This document shows positions 25,936 to 35,064 of a DNA stretch of 64,000 nt, piece after piece (positions within the stretch are counted from its first letter, which is position 1; the number at the start of each line of letters is the position of its first letter). The DNA comes from Hydrogenimonas urashimensis (GTDB taxonomy: Bacteria > Campylobacterota > Campylobacteria > Campylobacterales > Hydrogenimonadaceae), in assembly GCF_016593255.1 (NCBI RefSeq), contig NZ_AP023212.1, positions 1,768,501 through 1,832,500 of the forward strand, given 5' to 3'. Made by a program: the position numbers and the translations under genes. A model generated the notes under the pieces. It worked only from the letters and a program-made list of their open reading frames with translations. It did not search any database and was not told the DNA's origin.

Positions 25936-27063
25936 TCACTCTCCAAAAAGCGCTTTGAGGGCGTCGGGGTTGAGAGGTTTTTCCTCTTCGATGCCCCCTT
26001 CGGTCGTGGTGCAGGTGGCGGTCGATGCGATCTCGGCGAGTTCGATCTGGTAGCCTGTGAGCATGGAGGCAAGACGAATGTTGATGCCGCTTCGTCCGAT
26101 CGCTTTGCTCTTCTGGTCGCTCGGGAGGGTGACAACCGCTTTCTCCCCTTCTATTTTCACACTGCTGATGATGGCGGGGCTGAGGGCGCGTGCCACGAAG
26201 ATCTCCGGGATCGGGGAGTATTCGATGCAGTCGATGTTTTCCCCGTGAAGCTCCTGGCTGACGGCATTGATGCGTACGCCGCGCACCCCGACCGTGGCGC
26301 CGACCGGATCGACGCTGGGGCTTGTGGCGGTCAGTGCCACTTTGGCCCGCTCACCGGGAATCCGCGCCGATTTTTCGATGATGACGAGCCCGTCCGCGAT
26401 TTCGGGCACCTCCTGACGCAGAAGCTCTTCGAGGAATTTCGGCATGGTTCGCGAAATCTCCAGGTGGATGCCGAACTTCTTGTCGATGCCGACGTAGCGC
26501 AATATCCCCTTGATCGTCTCACCCACCCTGAAGGATTCTCCTTTGATGCGATTGCGTTTGGGCAGGACGGCCCTGACTTCGTCGATTTCGATGTAGGTAT
26601 TCTCTTCGCTGTCGACGCGGGTGACCGGTCCGCTGACGATCGTGCCGATCATCGCTTTGTATTTGTTGAACATCTGCTCTTCGACGAAGCGCTGGATATG
26701 GTATTCGATTTCGTGGTAGAGCGCCGCCGCCGCGCTGCGCCCGTACTTTTCGAGGTTGATGGGTTCGCCCGTAAGTTCGTCGTCGATTTCGGCATCGGGA
26801 TCGATCTCGCGGGCCTCTTCGAGCGCGATATACTTTTCCGGTTCGTCCACGAGCCGCGGATCGTCCGCCTCGACGACGGTGATCTTCTGGCGGAGGATAT
26901 AGGTTTTGTTCACCTCGTCGATTTCGGCATCGTAGTCGCATGTTTCGCAGATGACCCGTTTGGCTGTCTGGACGAGCGCTGTTTTGAAAGCCTCTTTCGC
27001 GGATTCGGGCGGCAGCCCTTTTTCGTGGGCAATAGAGTCGATAATATCTATGATTTTTTCCAT
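25936..27063 (-). CDS. nusA: Transcription termination/antitermination factor NusA
   Basis: NusA, 375 residues, binds RNA polymerase and modulates pausing, termination and antitermination. It has the N-terminal polymerase-binding domain (about residues 1-130), an S1 domain (GTIVSGPVTRVDSEENTYIE, about 140-205), and KH domains with DPVGATVGVRGVRI and SKAIGRSGINIRLAS. The acidic repeats of E. coli NusA are absent, as in most non-gammaproteobacteria. It is divergent from the HP0268 family gene, an arrangement I recall from C. jejuni. Confidence 0.96.
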   Translation of the reverse strand: MEKIIDIIDSIAHEKGLPPESAKEAFKTALVQTAKRVICETCDYDAEIDEVNKTYILRQKITVVEADDPRLVDEPEKYIALEEAREIDPDAEIDDELTGEPINLEKYGRSAAAALYHEIEYHIQRFVEEQMFNKYKAMIGTIVSGPVTRVDSEENTYIEIDEVRAVLPKRNRIKGESFRVGETIKGILRYVGIDKKFGIHLEISRTMPKFLEELLRQEVPEIADGLVIIEKSARIPGERAKVALTATSPSVDPVGATVGVRGVRINAVSQELHGENIDCIEYSPIPEIFVARALSPAIISSVKIEGEKAVVTLPSDQKSKAIGRSGINIRLASMLTGYQIELAEIASTATCTTTEGGIEEEKPLNPDALKALFGE

Positions 27064-27192
27064 CCCTTTGACATTTCCTTTTTCTTTTTTTGATTGATTG
27101 TTTCTTCTTGCAGCGGTCTATGCAGTCTGTTGAGACGCCAATTATACTGAAAGCAATCTTTAACATTTATAAAAAGTTTACCTTCATTTCGA

Positions 27193-27198
27193 TATAAT
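27193..27198 (+). promoter_or_regulatory. -10 box TATAAT for the HP0268-miaB operon
   Basis: A perfect TATAAT in TTCGATATAATCG lies 38 bases before the ATG at 27236. The transcript could run on through miaB, the acyltransferase, the TPR-like protein and the pilus-like trio, whose spacings are all small. Confidence 0.6.
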
Positions 27199-27235
27199 CG
27201 GGCAGTTATTATGCAAAATTTGTGAGGAAACGCGA

Positions 27236-27481
27236 ATGGAACTTAAAGCAGCCAGAACGGAACTGAATGCGAAACCCAAGTCAATCAGTGTCGAGAAGAT
27301 CGAAAAAGAGCTTGAAAAAGAGGGGCAGAAGATTTTCTATTTCGACAGGGAGAACTCCCACAAGGATTTGATGGAAATGGTCGAGCATTTCGAGCAGAAA
27401 GGTTACAGCGTCTATTTTCGGGAGATCCGTTTCGGTCTTGACGAAAACGACTATCTTTACGAGGTGCATATCCTAATCTGA
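27236..27481 (+). CDS. HP0268 family nuclease
   Basis: An 81-residue protein of the HP0268 family, known only from Campylobacterota. It aligns from memory with H. pylori HP0268 through [38 protein letters not shown] and the terminal LYEVHILI. The H. pylori protein has been described as a small Smr-like nuclease with nicking and ribonuclease activity; activity here is inferred. GAGGA precedes the ATG. It overlaps miaB by one base, the same linkage as HP0268/HP0269. Confidence 0.88.
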   Translation: MELKAARTELNAKPKSISVEKIEKELEKEGQKIFYFDRENSHKDLMEMVEHFEQKGYSVYFREIRFGLDENDYLYEVHILI

Positions 27482-28788
27482 TGGCGATGCGTAAAAAATT
27501 CTATATCGAGACGCTCGGCTGCGCGATGAACGTCCGCGACAGCGAGCATATCGTGGCGGAGCTGACCCAGAAAGAGGGGTACGAGCCCACCGAGACCCTG
27601 GAAGAGGCGGACTTGATTCTCATCAATACCTGCAGCGTGCGGGAGAAGCCCGTCAACAAACTCTTCAGTGAAATCGGCGTCTTCAACAAGCGCAAGAAGG
27701 AGGGGGCCAAAATCGGCGTGTGCGGGTGCACCGCCAGTCATCTGGGTGAGGAGATCATCAAACGCGCCCCTTTCGTCGACTTTGTGCTGGGGGCTCGGAA
27801 CGTCAGCAAGATCACGAAAGTGCTCCATACGCCCAAGGCGGTGGAAGTGGATATCGACTACGACGAGAGCCAGTACGCGTTCGCCGATTTCAGGAGCTCC
27901 CCCTACAAAGCCTACGTGAACATCTCGATAGGGTGCGACAAGCAGTGCACCTTCTGCATCGTGCCCCATACCCGGGGCGAAGAGGTGTCGATTCCCGCGG
28001 AGCTGATCGTCTCCGAAGCGCGCAGGGCGGCGCGAAGGGGCGCGAAAGAGATCTTTCTGCTTGGCCAGAACGTCAACAACTACGGCCGGCGTTTCAGCGG
28101 GGAGCATCCTAGAATGAACTTTACCGATCTTCTCAAAGCGGTGAGCGAGATCGAAGAGGTGGAGCGCATCCGGTTTACCTCTCCCCATCCGCTCCATATG
28201 GACGATGCATTCTTGCAGGAGTTCGCCACCAACCCGAAAATCTGCAAATCGATGCATATGCCGCTGCAGAGCGGTTCCACCCGCATTTTGAAGGCGATGA
28301 AACGGGGCTACACGAAAGAGTGGTTCCTGGACCGTGCCGCCAAATTGCGGGAGATGGTGCCCGATGTGAGCATCAGTACCGACATCATCGTCGCCTTTCC
28401 GGGAGAGACGGATGAAGATTTCGAAGATACGATGGACGTGCTGGAGAGAGTCCGTTTCGAGCAGGTTTTCAGTTTCAAATACTCGCCCCGCCCTCTGACG
28501 CCGGCGCAAAATTACGCCGACCAGATTCCCGACGAGATCGGTTCCGAACGGTTGAGTCGTCTTCAGGCGCGGCACGGGGAGATTCTGGACGAGATGAAGG
28601 CCGATCGGATCGGGCAGGTGCACGAGGTCTACTTCGAAGAGCTTCGCCCAGGCGGTATGGTGGCCGGACGCTCCGACAACAATATGCTGATCCAGGTGGA
28701 AGGGAGCGAAGAGCTGCTCGGAAAAACCGTGCCGGTGAAAATTACGGAAGCGGGGAGGACGAGCCACAGGGGAGCCGTGGTTGCGTAA
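27481..28788 (+). CDS. miaB: tRNA-2-methylthio-N6-isopentenyladenosine synthase MiaB
   Basis: MiaB, 435 residues, adds a methylthio group to isopentenyladenosine-37 of tRNAs using two Fe-S clusters. The N-terminal UPF0004 domain supplies three cysteines ([15 protein letters not shown] and VCGCTA), and the radical SAM cluster is [16 protein letters not shown] (about residues 153-168). A TRAM domain closes the protein ([19 protein letters not shown]). Its start is in a TGATG overlap with the HP0268 gene, and its stop overlaps the next gene, so all are coupled. Confidence 0.96.
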   Translation: MAMRKKFYIETLGCAMNVRDSEHIVAELTQKEGYEPTETLEEADLILINTCSVREKPVNKLFSEIGVFNKRKKEGAKIGVCGCTASHLGEEIIKRAPFVDFVLGARNVSKITKVLHTPKAVEVDIDYDESQYAFADFRSSPYKAYVNISIGCDKQCTFCIVPHTRGEEVSIPAELIVSEARRAARRGAKEIFLLGQNVNNYGRRFSGEHPRMNFTDLLKAVSEIEEVERIRFTSPHPLHMDDAFLQEFATNPKICKSMHMPLQSGSTRILKAMKRGYTKEWFLDRAAKLREMVPDVSISTDIIVAFPGETDEDFEDTMDVLERVRFEQVFSFKYSPRPLTPAQNYADQIPDEIGSERLSRLQARHGEILDEMKADRIGQVHEVYFEELRPGGMVAGRSDNNMLIQVEGSEELLGKTVPVKITEAGRTSHRGAVVA

Positions 28789-29407
28789 AAAGTGGCTGCG
28801 CCGTCTTGCCGTATGGCTCGTTCCTCCCATCGTCGTGGCGGTGATGTGGCTGCTTTTTTTCACCAACAGAAAACGATGGCATTTCGGTGGGAAGATACCC
28901 GAAACGCCTTTTGTCGTCCTTTTTTGGCACGGCGAACTGCTGATGGCTCCCTTCATCTTTCGCAAAGCCGCCCCCAAAAGCCGTGTCAATGTCATGATCA
29001 GCGAACATTTCGATGGAGAGATCATCGCCAAAACCATCGGCGCGTTCGGTCTGGCGACGATACGGGGGTCCAGCCGCAAAGGGGCGGCCCGGGTCCTGAT
29101 GGCGGCACTCAGGAAGATCAAAGAGGGCGAGAGCATAGGGATTACGCCGGACGGGCCGAAAGGGCCCAGGCACACGGTATCCGACGGGGCTATCGTCATC
29201 GCGCAGAAAGCGCATGTGCCGATCGTCATACTCAACTGCCTTCCTTCCCGTTACTGGCAGGCGGGAAGCTGGGACCGCTTTGTCATTCCAAAACCCTTCG
29301 GTACAATAGAGTATTACGTTTCCGAACCGATCGATATCGCAGGAATGGAGAAAGAGGCGGCGCGGGAACTCATTCGCAAAAGGATGCTGGAACATGCAGT
29401 CGAGTAG
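28781..29407 (+). CDS. DUF374 lysophospholipid-acyltransferase-like protein
   Basis: A 208-residue DUF374 protein with one N-terminal membrane anchor (about residues 10-28). The acyltransferase-like box is [11 protein letters not shown], where HGE replaces the H-x4-D of PlsC enzymes, followed by [12 protein letters not shown] and [11 protein letters not shown] (about 125-135). The family is thought to acylate lipids or lipid A-like molecules, but evidence is thin. The TTG start at 28781 overlaps the end of miaB by eight bases. The same gene follows miaB in H. pylori (HP0270) as I recall. Confidence 0.85.
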   Translation: MRKKWLRRLAVWLVPPIVVAVMWLLFFTNRKRWHFGGKIPETPFVVLFWHGELLMAPFIFRKAAPKSRVNVMISEHFDGEIIAKTIGAFGLATIRGSSRKGAARVLMAALRKIKEGESIGITPDGPKGPRHTVSDGAIVIAQKAHVPIVILNCLPSRYWQAGSWDRFVIPKPFGTIEYYVSEPIDIAGMEKEAARELIRKRMLEHAVE

Positions 29408-29858
29408 AATAGTCTACGCTTTGCTGGCTTTGCTGCTGTTGGCGTCGATGGCGGTTTTTGCGTGGATCAATCCCTCCTACCAGAAAGCGTTCGAAGCGAA
29501 ATGGTACTACTTCATGGGCGATTACGACGAAGCCTACGCGCTGGCGAAAGAGGCCTACGCCCTGGACCCGTACAATCGTATGGCGCTGACGGTGATGACC
29601 CAGACGGAAGTGGCGGAGCGCTATCTCGGCTATATCCGGGAGGGTGCCGCGTTTTTGAGGCAGATCGAGGAGATCGCAAACCGGCAGCCCATCAGCAATG
29701 CGGACAGAATACGGGTCAAGATGATGTGCGAAGTGATGATCGAACGGTACGAAAAACTGATCGCGACACCCCTGACGGACGAAGAACTCATCGAACGGGC
29801 GCGCAATATCTACGAAAAATTCAAAAATCTCTATACGTCGTTGTTTAAGCAAAAATAG
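29394..29858 (+). CDS. Membrane-anchored TPR-like small protein
   Basis: A 154-residue protein with one N-terminal membrane helix (IVYALLALLLLASMAVFAW, about residues 6-24) and a helical periplasmic or cytoplasmic domain. Residues 36-66 (AKWYYFMGDYDEAYALAKEA and what follows) have the shape of a single TPR unit; the rest is helical without a clear domain. It overlaps the DUF374 gene by 14 bases and stands just before the PilM-like gene, so it may act as an accessory of that trio. I cannot give a function. Confidence 0.6.
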   Translation: MQSSRIVYALLALLLLASMAVFAWINPSYQKAFEAKWYYFMGDYDEAYALAKEAYALDPYNRMALTVMTQTEVAERYLGYIREGAAFLRQIEEIANRQPISNADRIRVKMMCEVMIERYEKLIATPLTDEELIERARNIYEKFKNLYTSLFKQK

Positions 29859-29896
29859 TTTAAGATATTGAGATTCAGATCTTAAAAAGGCTTGAT

Positions 29897-30865
29897 GTGG
29901 GGAAACTGCAGCGCTATTTCTGGCCGAAAACGGCCTTTCTTTTCTATTTGAACGAAGAGAAGATAGAAGCTGCATTCGGATATATCGAAAAAGACGAGAT
30001 CGATCTGCAGGAGCGGCGCACCATTCCTTTTGAAAAGAGGTCGGAACTGATCGCCTGGTACGAGGAGATCCGCCGCACCTATCCGAAGACCTACGTCGCC
30101 GCGATGCTCGATACGGTCAACCAGGGCGCCCTGCCGCAGTGCAACAAATCGGCCTACGAGCGTTTCGGCGTGGATGCGGCGCTGGTCCATTCGCTCTGTG
30201 TCGACGACAAGTGGCTCGCCTATACTTCGCTGGTCGAGATGAAGTGGTTCGAGCAGAAATTCAAAGAGATCGAATTCGACTTTCTCTATTCTCCTTTTGT
30301 GCTTCTCTACCGACGGAGCCAGTCGCTCTTCGAAAACGAACCGGCCCTTTATATGCTTCACCAAAAAGGGGTTGTTTTCATGGCGGTCTTTTCGAAAGAG
30401 CGCATGTGGTACGCCAACGTGCTGATCGTTTCGGAGACCAGAGCGGAGAGCGAGAGCCTGGGCACGGAAACGGAAGCGGAGGAAGAGGGGTTGGCATTCA
30501 ATCTCGACATGCTTGGCGAAGAGGATGAGGAGGGAATCGAACCGATCAGCGACATCGATATCCTGGGGGAGTTCAAGGAAGATGTCGGCGAGAATGGGAC
30601 CGAAATCGGGGATGAGTCGGCCCTCGAGCTTCTCGAGTACAATCTCAATCTCTTCGAGGAGATGAAGGATGCCATCGCGAAGTTCTATCATGACGACCGC
30701 TATCCCCACGCTTTTGTGGAGAAGGTCACGATATTCGACATGGATGACCTGGGGAGCGATTTCGTCCGGTATATCGAGGATGAGCTCTTTATGCAGGCGA
30801 GTCTCCTTCGTTTCGATCCGATCGATGTGATGACGCTGCTTGTACCCGAAGAGGTAGGAAAATAG
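29897..30865 (+). CDS. PilM/GspL-like cytoplasmic protein (tentative)
   Basis: A 322-residue soluble protein I identify only by context and shape: it heads a trio with two short single-helix membrane proteins that look like PilN and PilO. An actin-like fold of the PilM/GspL kind is plausible (FLYLNEEKIEAAFGYIEK at the start, ALYMLHQKGVVFMAVFSKE near residue 150), but motifs are weak. Residues 190-255 form a strongly acidic insertion (ETEAEEEGLAFNLDMLGEED and more), probably disordered. The start is GTG at 29897 with AAAGG six bases ahead. It is separated from the next gene by one base. Confidence 0.5.
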   Translation: MGKLQRYFWPKTAFLFYLNEEKIEAAFGYIEKDEIDLQERRTIPFEKRSELIAWYEEIRRTYPKTYVAAMLDTVNQGALPQCNKSAYERFGVDAALVHSLCVDDKWLAYTSLVEMKWFEQKFKEIEFDFLYSPFVLLYRRSQSLFENEPALYMLHQKGVVFMAVFSKERMWYANVLIVSETRAESESLGTETEAEEEGLAFNLDMLGEEDEEGIEPISDIDILGEFKEDVGENGTEIGDESALELLEYNLNLFEEMKDAIAKFYHDDRYPHAFVEKVTIFDMDDLGSDFVRYIEDELFMQASLLRFDPIDVMTLLVPEEVGK

Positions 30866-30866
30866 G

Positions 30867-31394
30867 ATGCGCTACAGCTTTATACACCCCAAACCGAAAA
30901 AACGGCTTGACCAGGAGAGCAGGATTCTTGCGATATTCCTGCTGATCACCCTTCTTCTCGTTCTCGGATTTTCGGCTTTTGTCTATCTGAAGAAGCGTTC
31001 GATGGCCGAGGAGATCGTTTCGATGAAGGAGCAGACCCGAATGCTCAAAAAGAAGAGCGAACGCTTCAAAAACGAGATCGCCCGAATCGAACGTATCGCA
31101 CAGAAGTACGAGATGATCAACACCAACAACACCCTTTTGAAAGAGAGCATCCAGAATCTTTTCGATCTCGTGCCCGACCAGATCACCTTGACCAAAGCAA
31201 TTCTCGACAGGGAGGGGTTGGTGCTTTATGGTGTGACTCCCTCCAAGGACGTCTACAACTATCTGCTTCTCGCGCCGCTGAAGTCGGTTTTCCAGCGCAA
31301 TGTCACCACCTTCTATCCTCTTGAAAACGGATGGTGGAGATTCGTGTCGGTCAACGAGGGAAGCATCGAAGCGGGCAGCGAGGTGGAGGAATGA
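30867..31394 (+). CDS. PilN-like single-pass membrane protein (tentative)
   Basis: A 175-residue protein with a basic cytoplasmic N-terminus (HPKPKKRLDQ), one membrane helix (about residues 22-42, ILAIFLLITLLLVLGFSAF), a coiled coil (about 45-80) and a small alpha/beta domain beginning LVPDQITLTKAILDREGLVL. 'P-ITLTKA-LDREGLVLYG' is typical of PilN/GspL C-terminal ferredoxin-like domains. In type IV pili and type II secretion such proteins link the cytoplasmic PilM to the periplasmic PilO. It overlaps the next gene by four bases (ATGA). Confidence 0.6.
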   Translation: MRYSFIHPKPKKRLDQESRILAIFLLITLLLVLGFSAFVYLKKRSMAEEIVSMKEQTRMLKKKSERFKNEIARIERIAQKYEMINTNNTLLKESIQNLFDLVPDQITLTKAILDREGLVLYGVTPSKDVYNYLLLAPLKSVFQRNVTTFYPLENGWWRFVSVNEGSIEAGSEVEE

Positions 31395-31957
31395 GTCTCA
31401 AAGAGATCCGGCTCATACGCCTTCTTGGGTGGGTGCTTTTCTATCTGCTGGTCCTTTTCCTGCTTATTTTCGTTCTCGTGATTCCGGTGGTGAAATCCTA
31501 CAAAAGTGTCAATAAGGAGTATGCCGAGCAGAAGGCGTACTATCTGGCCGCAAAAGACGAGCACGATACGATTTTCGACCGCCTCAAAAGCCTTCAGGCG
31601 AAAAACCGCAAGATCATCGAGGCGTTCGAAAACCGCTGGGACGAAAAGAAATTCATCGCCCAGGCGAGACGCTACTTCCTGAAAGTCGATGTCAAGCCCA
31701 TCGACGTCAATACCAGCGAAAAGTATTTCAAAATCTACGAGATCAATGCGATGACAAAGATGAAGTCTCCCCAGAACTTCTATAAATTTCTCGATGCGCT
31801 TCCATCGCTTCCATTCGTGATCCAGGCCGATTTTCCCATCGCTTTCAGAGCGCACGGCGGGGATGAGATCGAGGGCATTTTCCGCATCCGGGTCTACGAA
31901 GAGAGGGTGGGCATTTCGGACAACAATCTCTCCAGGCCGCTTGTCATAAAAAGGTAG
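31391..31957 (+). CDS. PilO-like single-pass membrane protein (tentative)
   Basis: A 188-residue protein with one N-terminal membrane helix (about residues 13-35), a coiled coil (about 38-75) and a C-terminal domain with SPQNFYKFLDALPSLPFVI, which recalls the PilO/GspM ferredoxin-like fold. The ATG at 31391 is fixed by the ATGA overlap with the PilN-like gene. The last 64 bases overlap the 3' end of tilS on the opposite strand. No secretin, ATPase or prepilin peptidase adjoins this trio. Confidence 0.6.
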   Translation: MSLKEIRLIRLLGWVLFYLLVLFLLIFVLVIPVVKSYKSVNKEYAEQKAYYLAAKDEHDTIFDRLKSLQAKNRKIIEAFENRWDEKKFIAQARRYFLKVDVKPIDVNTSEKYFKIYEINAMTKMKSPQNFYKFLDALPSLPFVIQADFPIAFRAHGGDEIEGIFRIRVYEERVGISDNNLSRPLVIKR

Positions 31958-32901
31958 GGACGGATCTTTTCCGGGATTTCCGCCCGCCTGCAGCGTTCCC
32001 TGAAAATTTTCGGCATCGCTGCCTTAACGTAGGGTGCGATCCATATCGTGCGCTCTGCGATCCAAACGACCCATTTGCCTCCGACGACCACATAACGGTG
32101 TTTTAAAATCTCTTCTTTCTGGGCTTTTGAAAGAAGATAGCCGTGCTCTTTCAGCACCCTGTCGATTTGGCGAATCGCGATATCGTCGATCGCCGGCCTT
32201 TCGATGATGGTCAGCTCTTTGTGACGAAAGAGGACCACGGGTCTAGGCTGCAGAAGCTTTTTGTCCGCGAGCATGTATCGGAAACTGCGGGCGATCCCTT
32301 CGCTGCACTCTCGCATCAAAAATGCGGCGGCCTGATGTCTGAAACGGTTGCGGGTATATCGTTCCTCGAGATTCGACCGATCCACGAAATAGGGGATTTT
32401 TCTGCTTTCAAGATATGCCCTGAGGGCCTTTTTGGGCGTAAACAGGAGCGGCCGCACAAGAGTATAGCTCTCCCGCCGCTCTACGGGCTGCATGCCCACG
32501 AATTCGGCGCTGCCGCACCCTTTGCACAACTGCATGAGACTCCATTCGAGCATATCGTCGAGCTGATGGGCCGTGATGAGGTTCTCATACCCCTCCGCGG
32601 CGACGAGCGATTCGAAAAAATCGTAACGGATCTGCCGCGCCTTTTTTTCGAAACCCCTGCTTTCGGGATCGAGAGGAGCTTCACGGACAAATGCCCTTTT
32701 GCCGTCTTTTTCGGCCAGCTTTGTGGCGAAATGGGCCTCTTCGTCGCTTTGTGGACGGGTTTTGTAGTTGAGAAGCGCGATATCGAAAGGGATGTTTCTG
32801 TCTTTGAGCAGATGGTAGAGTGCCGTGGAGTCTATGCCGGCCGAAAAGGCCAGAAGATTCTTTCCGGTTTGAAGCTGGCGAAGGGCTTCGGGATCAAGCA
32901 T
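31894..32901 (-). CDS. tilS: tRNA(Ile)-lysidine synthetase
   Basis: TilS, 335 residues, converts C34 of the CAU-anticodon isoleucine tRNA to lysidine so that it reads AUA. The PP-loop SAGIDSTALYHLL (about residues 19-31) and the ITAHQLDDMLEWSLM stretch define the N-type ATP pyrophosphatase domain. The protein lacks the long C-terminal domains of E. coli TilS, as is common in this phylum. It overlaps rimO by eight bases upstream and runs into the convergent PilO-like gene at its 3' end. Confidence 0.93.
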   Translation of the reverse strand: MLDPEALRQLQTGKNLLAFSAGIDSTALYHLLKDRNIPFDIALLNYKTRPQSDEEAHFATKLAEKDGKRAFVREAPLDPESRGFEKKARQIRYDFFESLVAAEGYENLITAHQLDDMLEWSLMQLCKGCGSAEFVGMQPVERRESYTLVRPLLFTPKKALRAYLESRKIPYFVDRSNLEERYTRNRFRHQAAAFLMRECSEGIARSFRYMLADKKLLQPRPVVLFRHKELTIIERPAIDDIAIRQIDRVLKEHGYLLSKAQKEEILKHRYVVVGGKWVVWIAERTIWIAPYVKAAMPKIFRERCRRAEIPEKIRPYLFMTSGLERLLSEMPTLSS

Positions 32902-34210
32902 CGCTTCGAATGCGCCCCAGAAGCTGTAGGCCGACCCGCTCAGTCACTTCGACCCGGTAGGTTTTTCCATAGAGGATGTTTTCGATGTCGCTGTCGTTGA
33001 CAAGCACCTCTCCGTCGATTTCTGGTGCCCACAGAAGGGGGCGGGCCGAGAGGAGGAATTCGTGCTCTTCGCTGGGACCTTCGACAATCATGTCGCAGGT
33101 GTGGCCCACCATCTTCTCAAGCGAGGCGACGGTGGTGCGCTCCACAATCTCGCCCAGCCGTTCGGCCCGTGCACGGATCGTTTCGGGGTCGATCTTCGGC
33201 GAAAGGTTGTAGGCGCTTGTTCCCTCCTCGTCAGAGTATTCGAAAATGTTGACCCTGTCGAAACCGAACGTTTCAACGAAGCCGCAGAGCTCTTCGAACT
33301 CCTCGTCGGTTTCGGTGGGAAAACCGACGATGACGCTGGTTCGTACGAAACTGCCGGGAATTTCGCGCATATGCTCCAGCAGCGATTTGATCGTATCGGC
33401 ACCGATGCCCCGTTTCATCGTTTTGAGAATCCGGGGATTGATGTGCTGGATCGGCATGTCGAAGTAGTTTTCGAAGATGGACGACGACGCGATGCGCTCG
33501 ACGAGGCGCGGCGACGTGGTACTGGGGTAGAGATAGAGAATGCGCGCGCTTTTGACCCCTTCGATCGTTTCGACCACCCGGATCAGTTCGATGAGACCAT
33601 CTTCTATGCCCTGGTCACGCAGATAGCTGCTCGAATCCTGGGAGATGAAACTGAAATCGTAAAATCCCCGATCCACCAGCCGTCTCACCTCCTTGACGAC
33701 GCTTTCGAGCGTTCTGGAATGGAGTTTGCCCTTGAATCCCGGAATGGCGCAGAAACTGCAGGTCTGGTTGCACCCTTCGGCGAGCTTCACGTAGGCATGG
33801 GAGCCCGATCCGGTGACGATTCGCTCATGCTCTTCGCTGACCAGGAATACATGGGGCGTAAAACGGCTCTCTTTTTTGGCGATCAGCTCGTCGATCCTGT
33901 CGTAGTCTCCGACACCGGTAAAGATGTCGACCTCCGGCATCTCCTTTTTGAGTTCCGCTTTGTACCGTTCGCTCAGACACCCTGCCATGACAAGAAGAGA
34001 GTCCTTTCTTCTTGTTTCGTGCAGGTTCAAAACGGTCTGGACGCTCTCCTCCTTGGCTGCGTCGATGAAGCCGCAAGTGTTGACAATGATGACGTCGGCC
34101 TTTTCCGGTTCGTCCGTGAGCGTGAAGTTTTTCAGCCGGCCCAGCATGACTTCGGTATCGACCAGGTTTTTTGTGCAGCCGAGAGATACGATATGGAGTT
34201 TTTTCTTCAT
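32894..34210 (-). CDS. rimO: Ribosomal protein S12 methylthiotransferase RimO
   Basis: RimO, 438 residues, adds a methylthio group to an aspartate of ribosomal protein S12. It shares the MiaB architecture: UPF0004 cysteines (VSLGCTKN, NTCGFI, MAGCLS), the radical SAM cluster CNQTCSFCAIPGFKGK (about residue 145) and a C-terminal TRAM domain. The CAIPGFKG variant separates RimO from MiaB. It is the first gene of a rimO-tilS unit. Together with miaB the window thus holds both methylthiotransferases of this type. Confidence 0.95.
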   Translation of the reverse strand: MKKKLHIVSLGCTKNLVDTEVMLGRLKNFTLTDEPEKADVIIVNTCGFIDAAKEESVQTVLNLHETRRKDSLLVMAGCLSERYKAELKKEMPEVDIFTGVGDYDRIDELIAKKESRFTPHVFLVSEEHERIVTGSGSHAYVKLAEGCNQTCSFCAIPGFKGKLHSRTLESVVKEVRRLVDRGFYDFSFISQDSSSYLRDQGIEDGLIELIRVVETIEGVKSARILYLYPSTTSPRLVERIASSSIFENYFDMPIQHINPRILKTMKRGIGADTIKSLLEHMREIPGSFVRTSVIVGFPTETDEEFEELCGFVETFGFDRVNIFEYSDEEGTSAYNLSPKIDPETIRARAERLGEIVERTTVASLEKMVGHTCDMIVEGPSEEHEFLLSARPLLWAPEIDGEVLVNDSDIENILYGKTYRVEVTERVGLQLLGRIRSDA

Positions 34211-34290
34211 AATCCGCCTAAGATTGAAATGATAATTTTTCCGAATTTTACCATAATGGTCTATTCACAATTGATTCATGTTTAATATGT

Positions 34291-34296
34291 TAGAAT
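34291..34296 (+). promoter_or_regulatory. -10 box TAGAAT for the DUF481-mscS operon
   Basis: TAGAAT preceded by AT-rich sequence lies 30 bases before the ATG at 34326. It is in the divergent gap to rimO. The leader contains GAAGGAG at an appropriate distance. Confidence 0.5.
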
Positions 34297-34325
34297 CGGC
34301 TATTTTTTATGAAGGAGATGTGCCG

Positions 34326-35054
34326 ATGAGAAAAGTTGCAACGATGCTTCTTTGCGGTGCGGCCCTGTTCGCCGCGGATATAAAAGTGGGAGAGCTCAAA
34401 CAGCATATCGAGCTGGGTTATCTGGGCTCCTCGGGTAACTCCGACAGTCAGACGCTCAGCGCGGTCTACAGCAACGACTACCAATGGAGTGAGATGACCG
34501 ATATGCACTTCAAAGCCGATGCCTACTACGGCGAAAAAGAGGGAGACAAGACCGACGAACGCTACCGGGCATACGGCATCGTCAACCACCACTATTCGCC
34601 CAAATGGTACTCCTACGTGGAAGCCGGCTTTCTGAGAAATCCTTTTGAAGGGTACGAACAGCAGTACAACGGAGGCCTGGGTATGGGTTATCTCTTCATC
34701 GACGACAAGACCCAACTTTTCAAGGTCCGCGGCGGTTACCAGTACCGGTGGGCCAATTTCACCGACGGGAGTGACGACGATTTCCACTATCTGAAACTGG
34801 GTGCGAACTACAATTACTATTTCAGCGAAACCAGCACGCTCGAATCGGAACTCAATTTCCTTGAAGATCTGGAGAGTGCCGATGACTTCGAGACGGTATT
34901 CAGAATCGGTGTGAAGGTGCTGATGGTCGAAAATCTTTCGTTGAGAGTGGGCTTTGAAGTGAAATATGACAACACGCCGGCACTCAACGATGACGGCAGT
35001 GAAAAAGATACGACCGACACCACGACAACTGTCGGCATCGTTTACGATTTCTAG
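34326..35054 (+). CDS. DUF481 (YdiY-like) outer-membrane protein
   Basis: A 242-residue beta-barrel protein of the DUF481 family. A signal peptide (VATMLLCGAALFA) precedes the opening strand ELKQHIELGYLGSSGNSDSQ, whose GNSDSQTLS pattern is characteristic; the protein ends with TTVGIVYDF, a terminal aromatic strand. The ATG at 34326 is chosen because GAAGGAG lies about eight bases before it; the in-frame ATG at 34278 lies upstream of the -10 box. The function of the family is unclear, perhaps salt- or stress-linked. It is followed after ten bases by mscS, which would fit an osmotic theme. Confidence 0.85.
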   Translation: MRKVATMLLCGAALFAADIKVGELKQHIELGYLGSSGNSDSQTLSAVYSNDYQWSEMTDMHFKADAYYGEKEGDKTDERYRAYGIVNHHYSPKWYSYVEAGFLRNPFEGYEQQYNGGLGMGYLFIDDKTQLFKVRGGYQYRWANFTDGSDDDFHYLKLGANYNYYFSETSTLESELNFLEDLESADDFETVFRIGVKVLMVENLSLRVGFEVKYDNTPALNDDGSEKDTTDTTTTVGIVYDF

Positions 35055-35064
35055 GAGATAGAAG

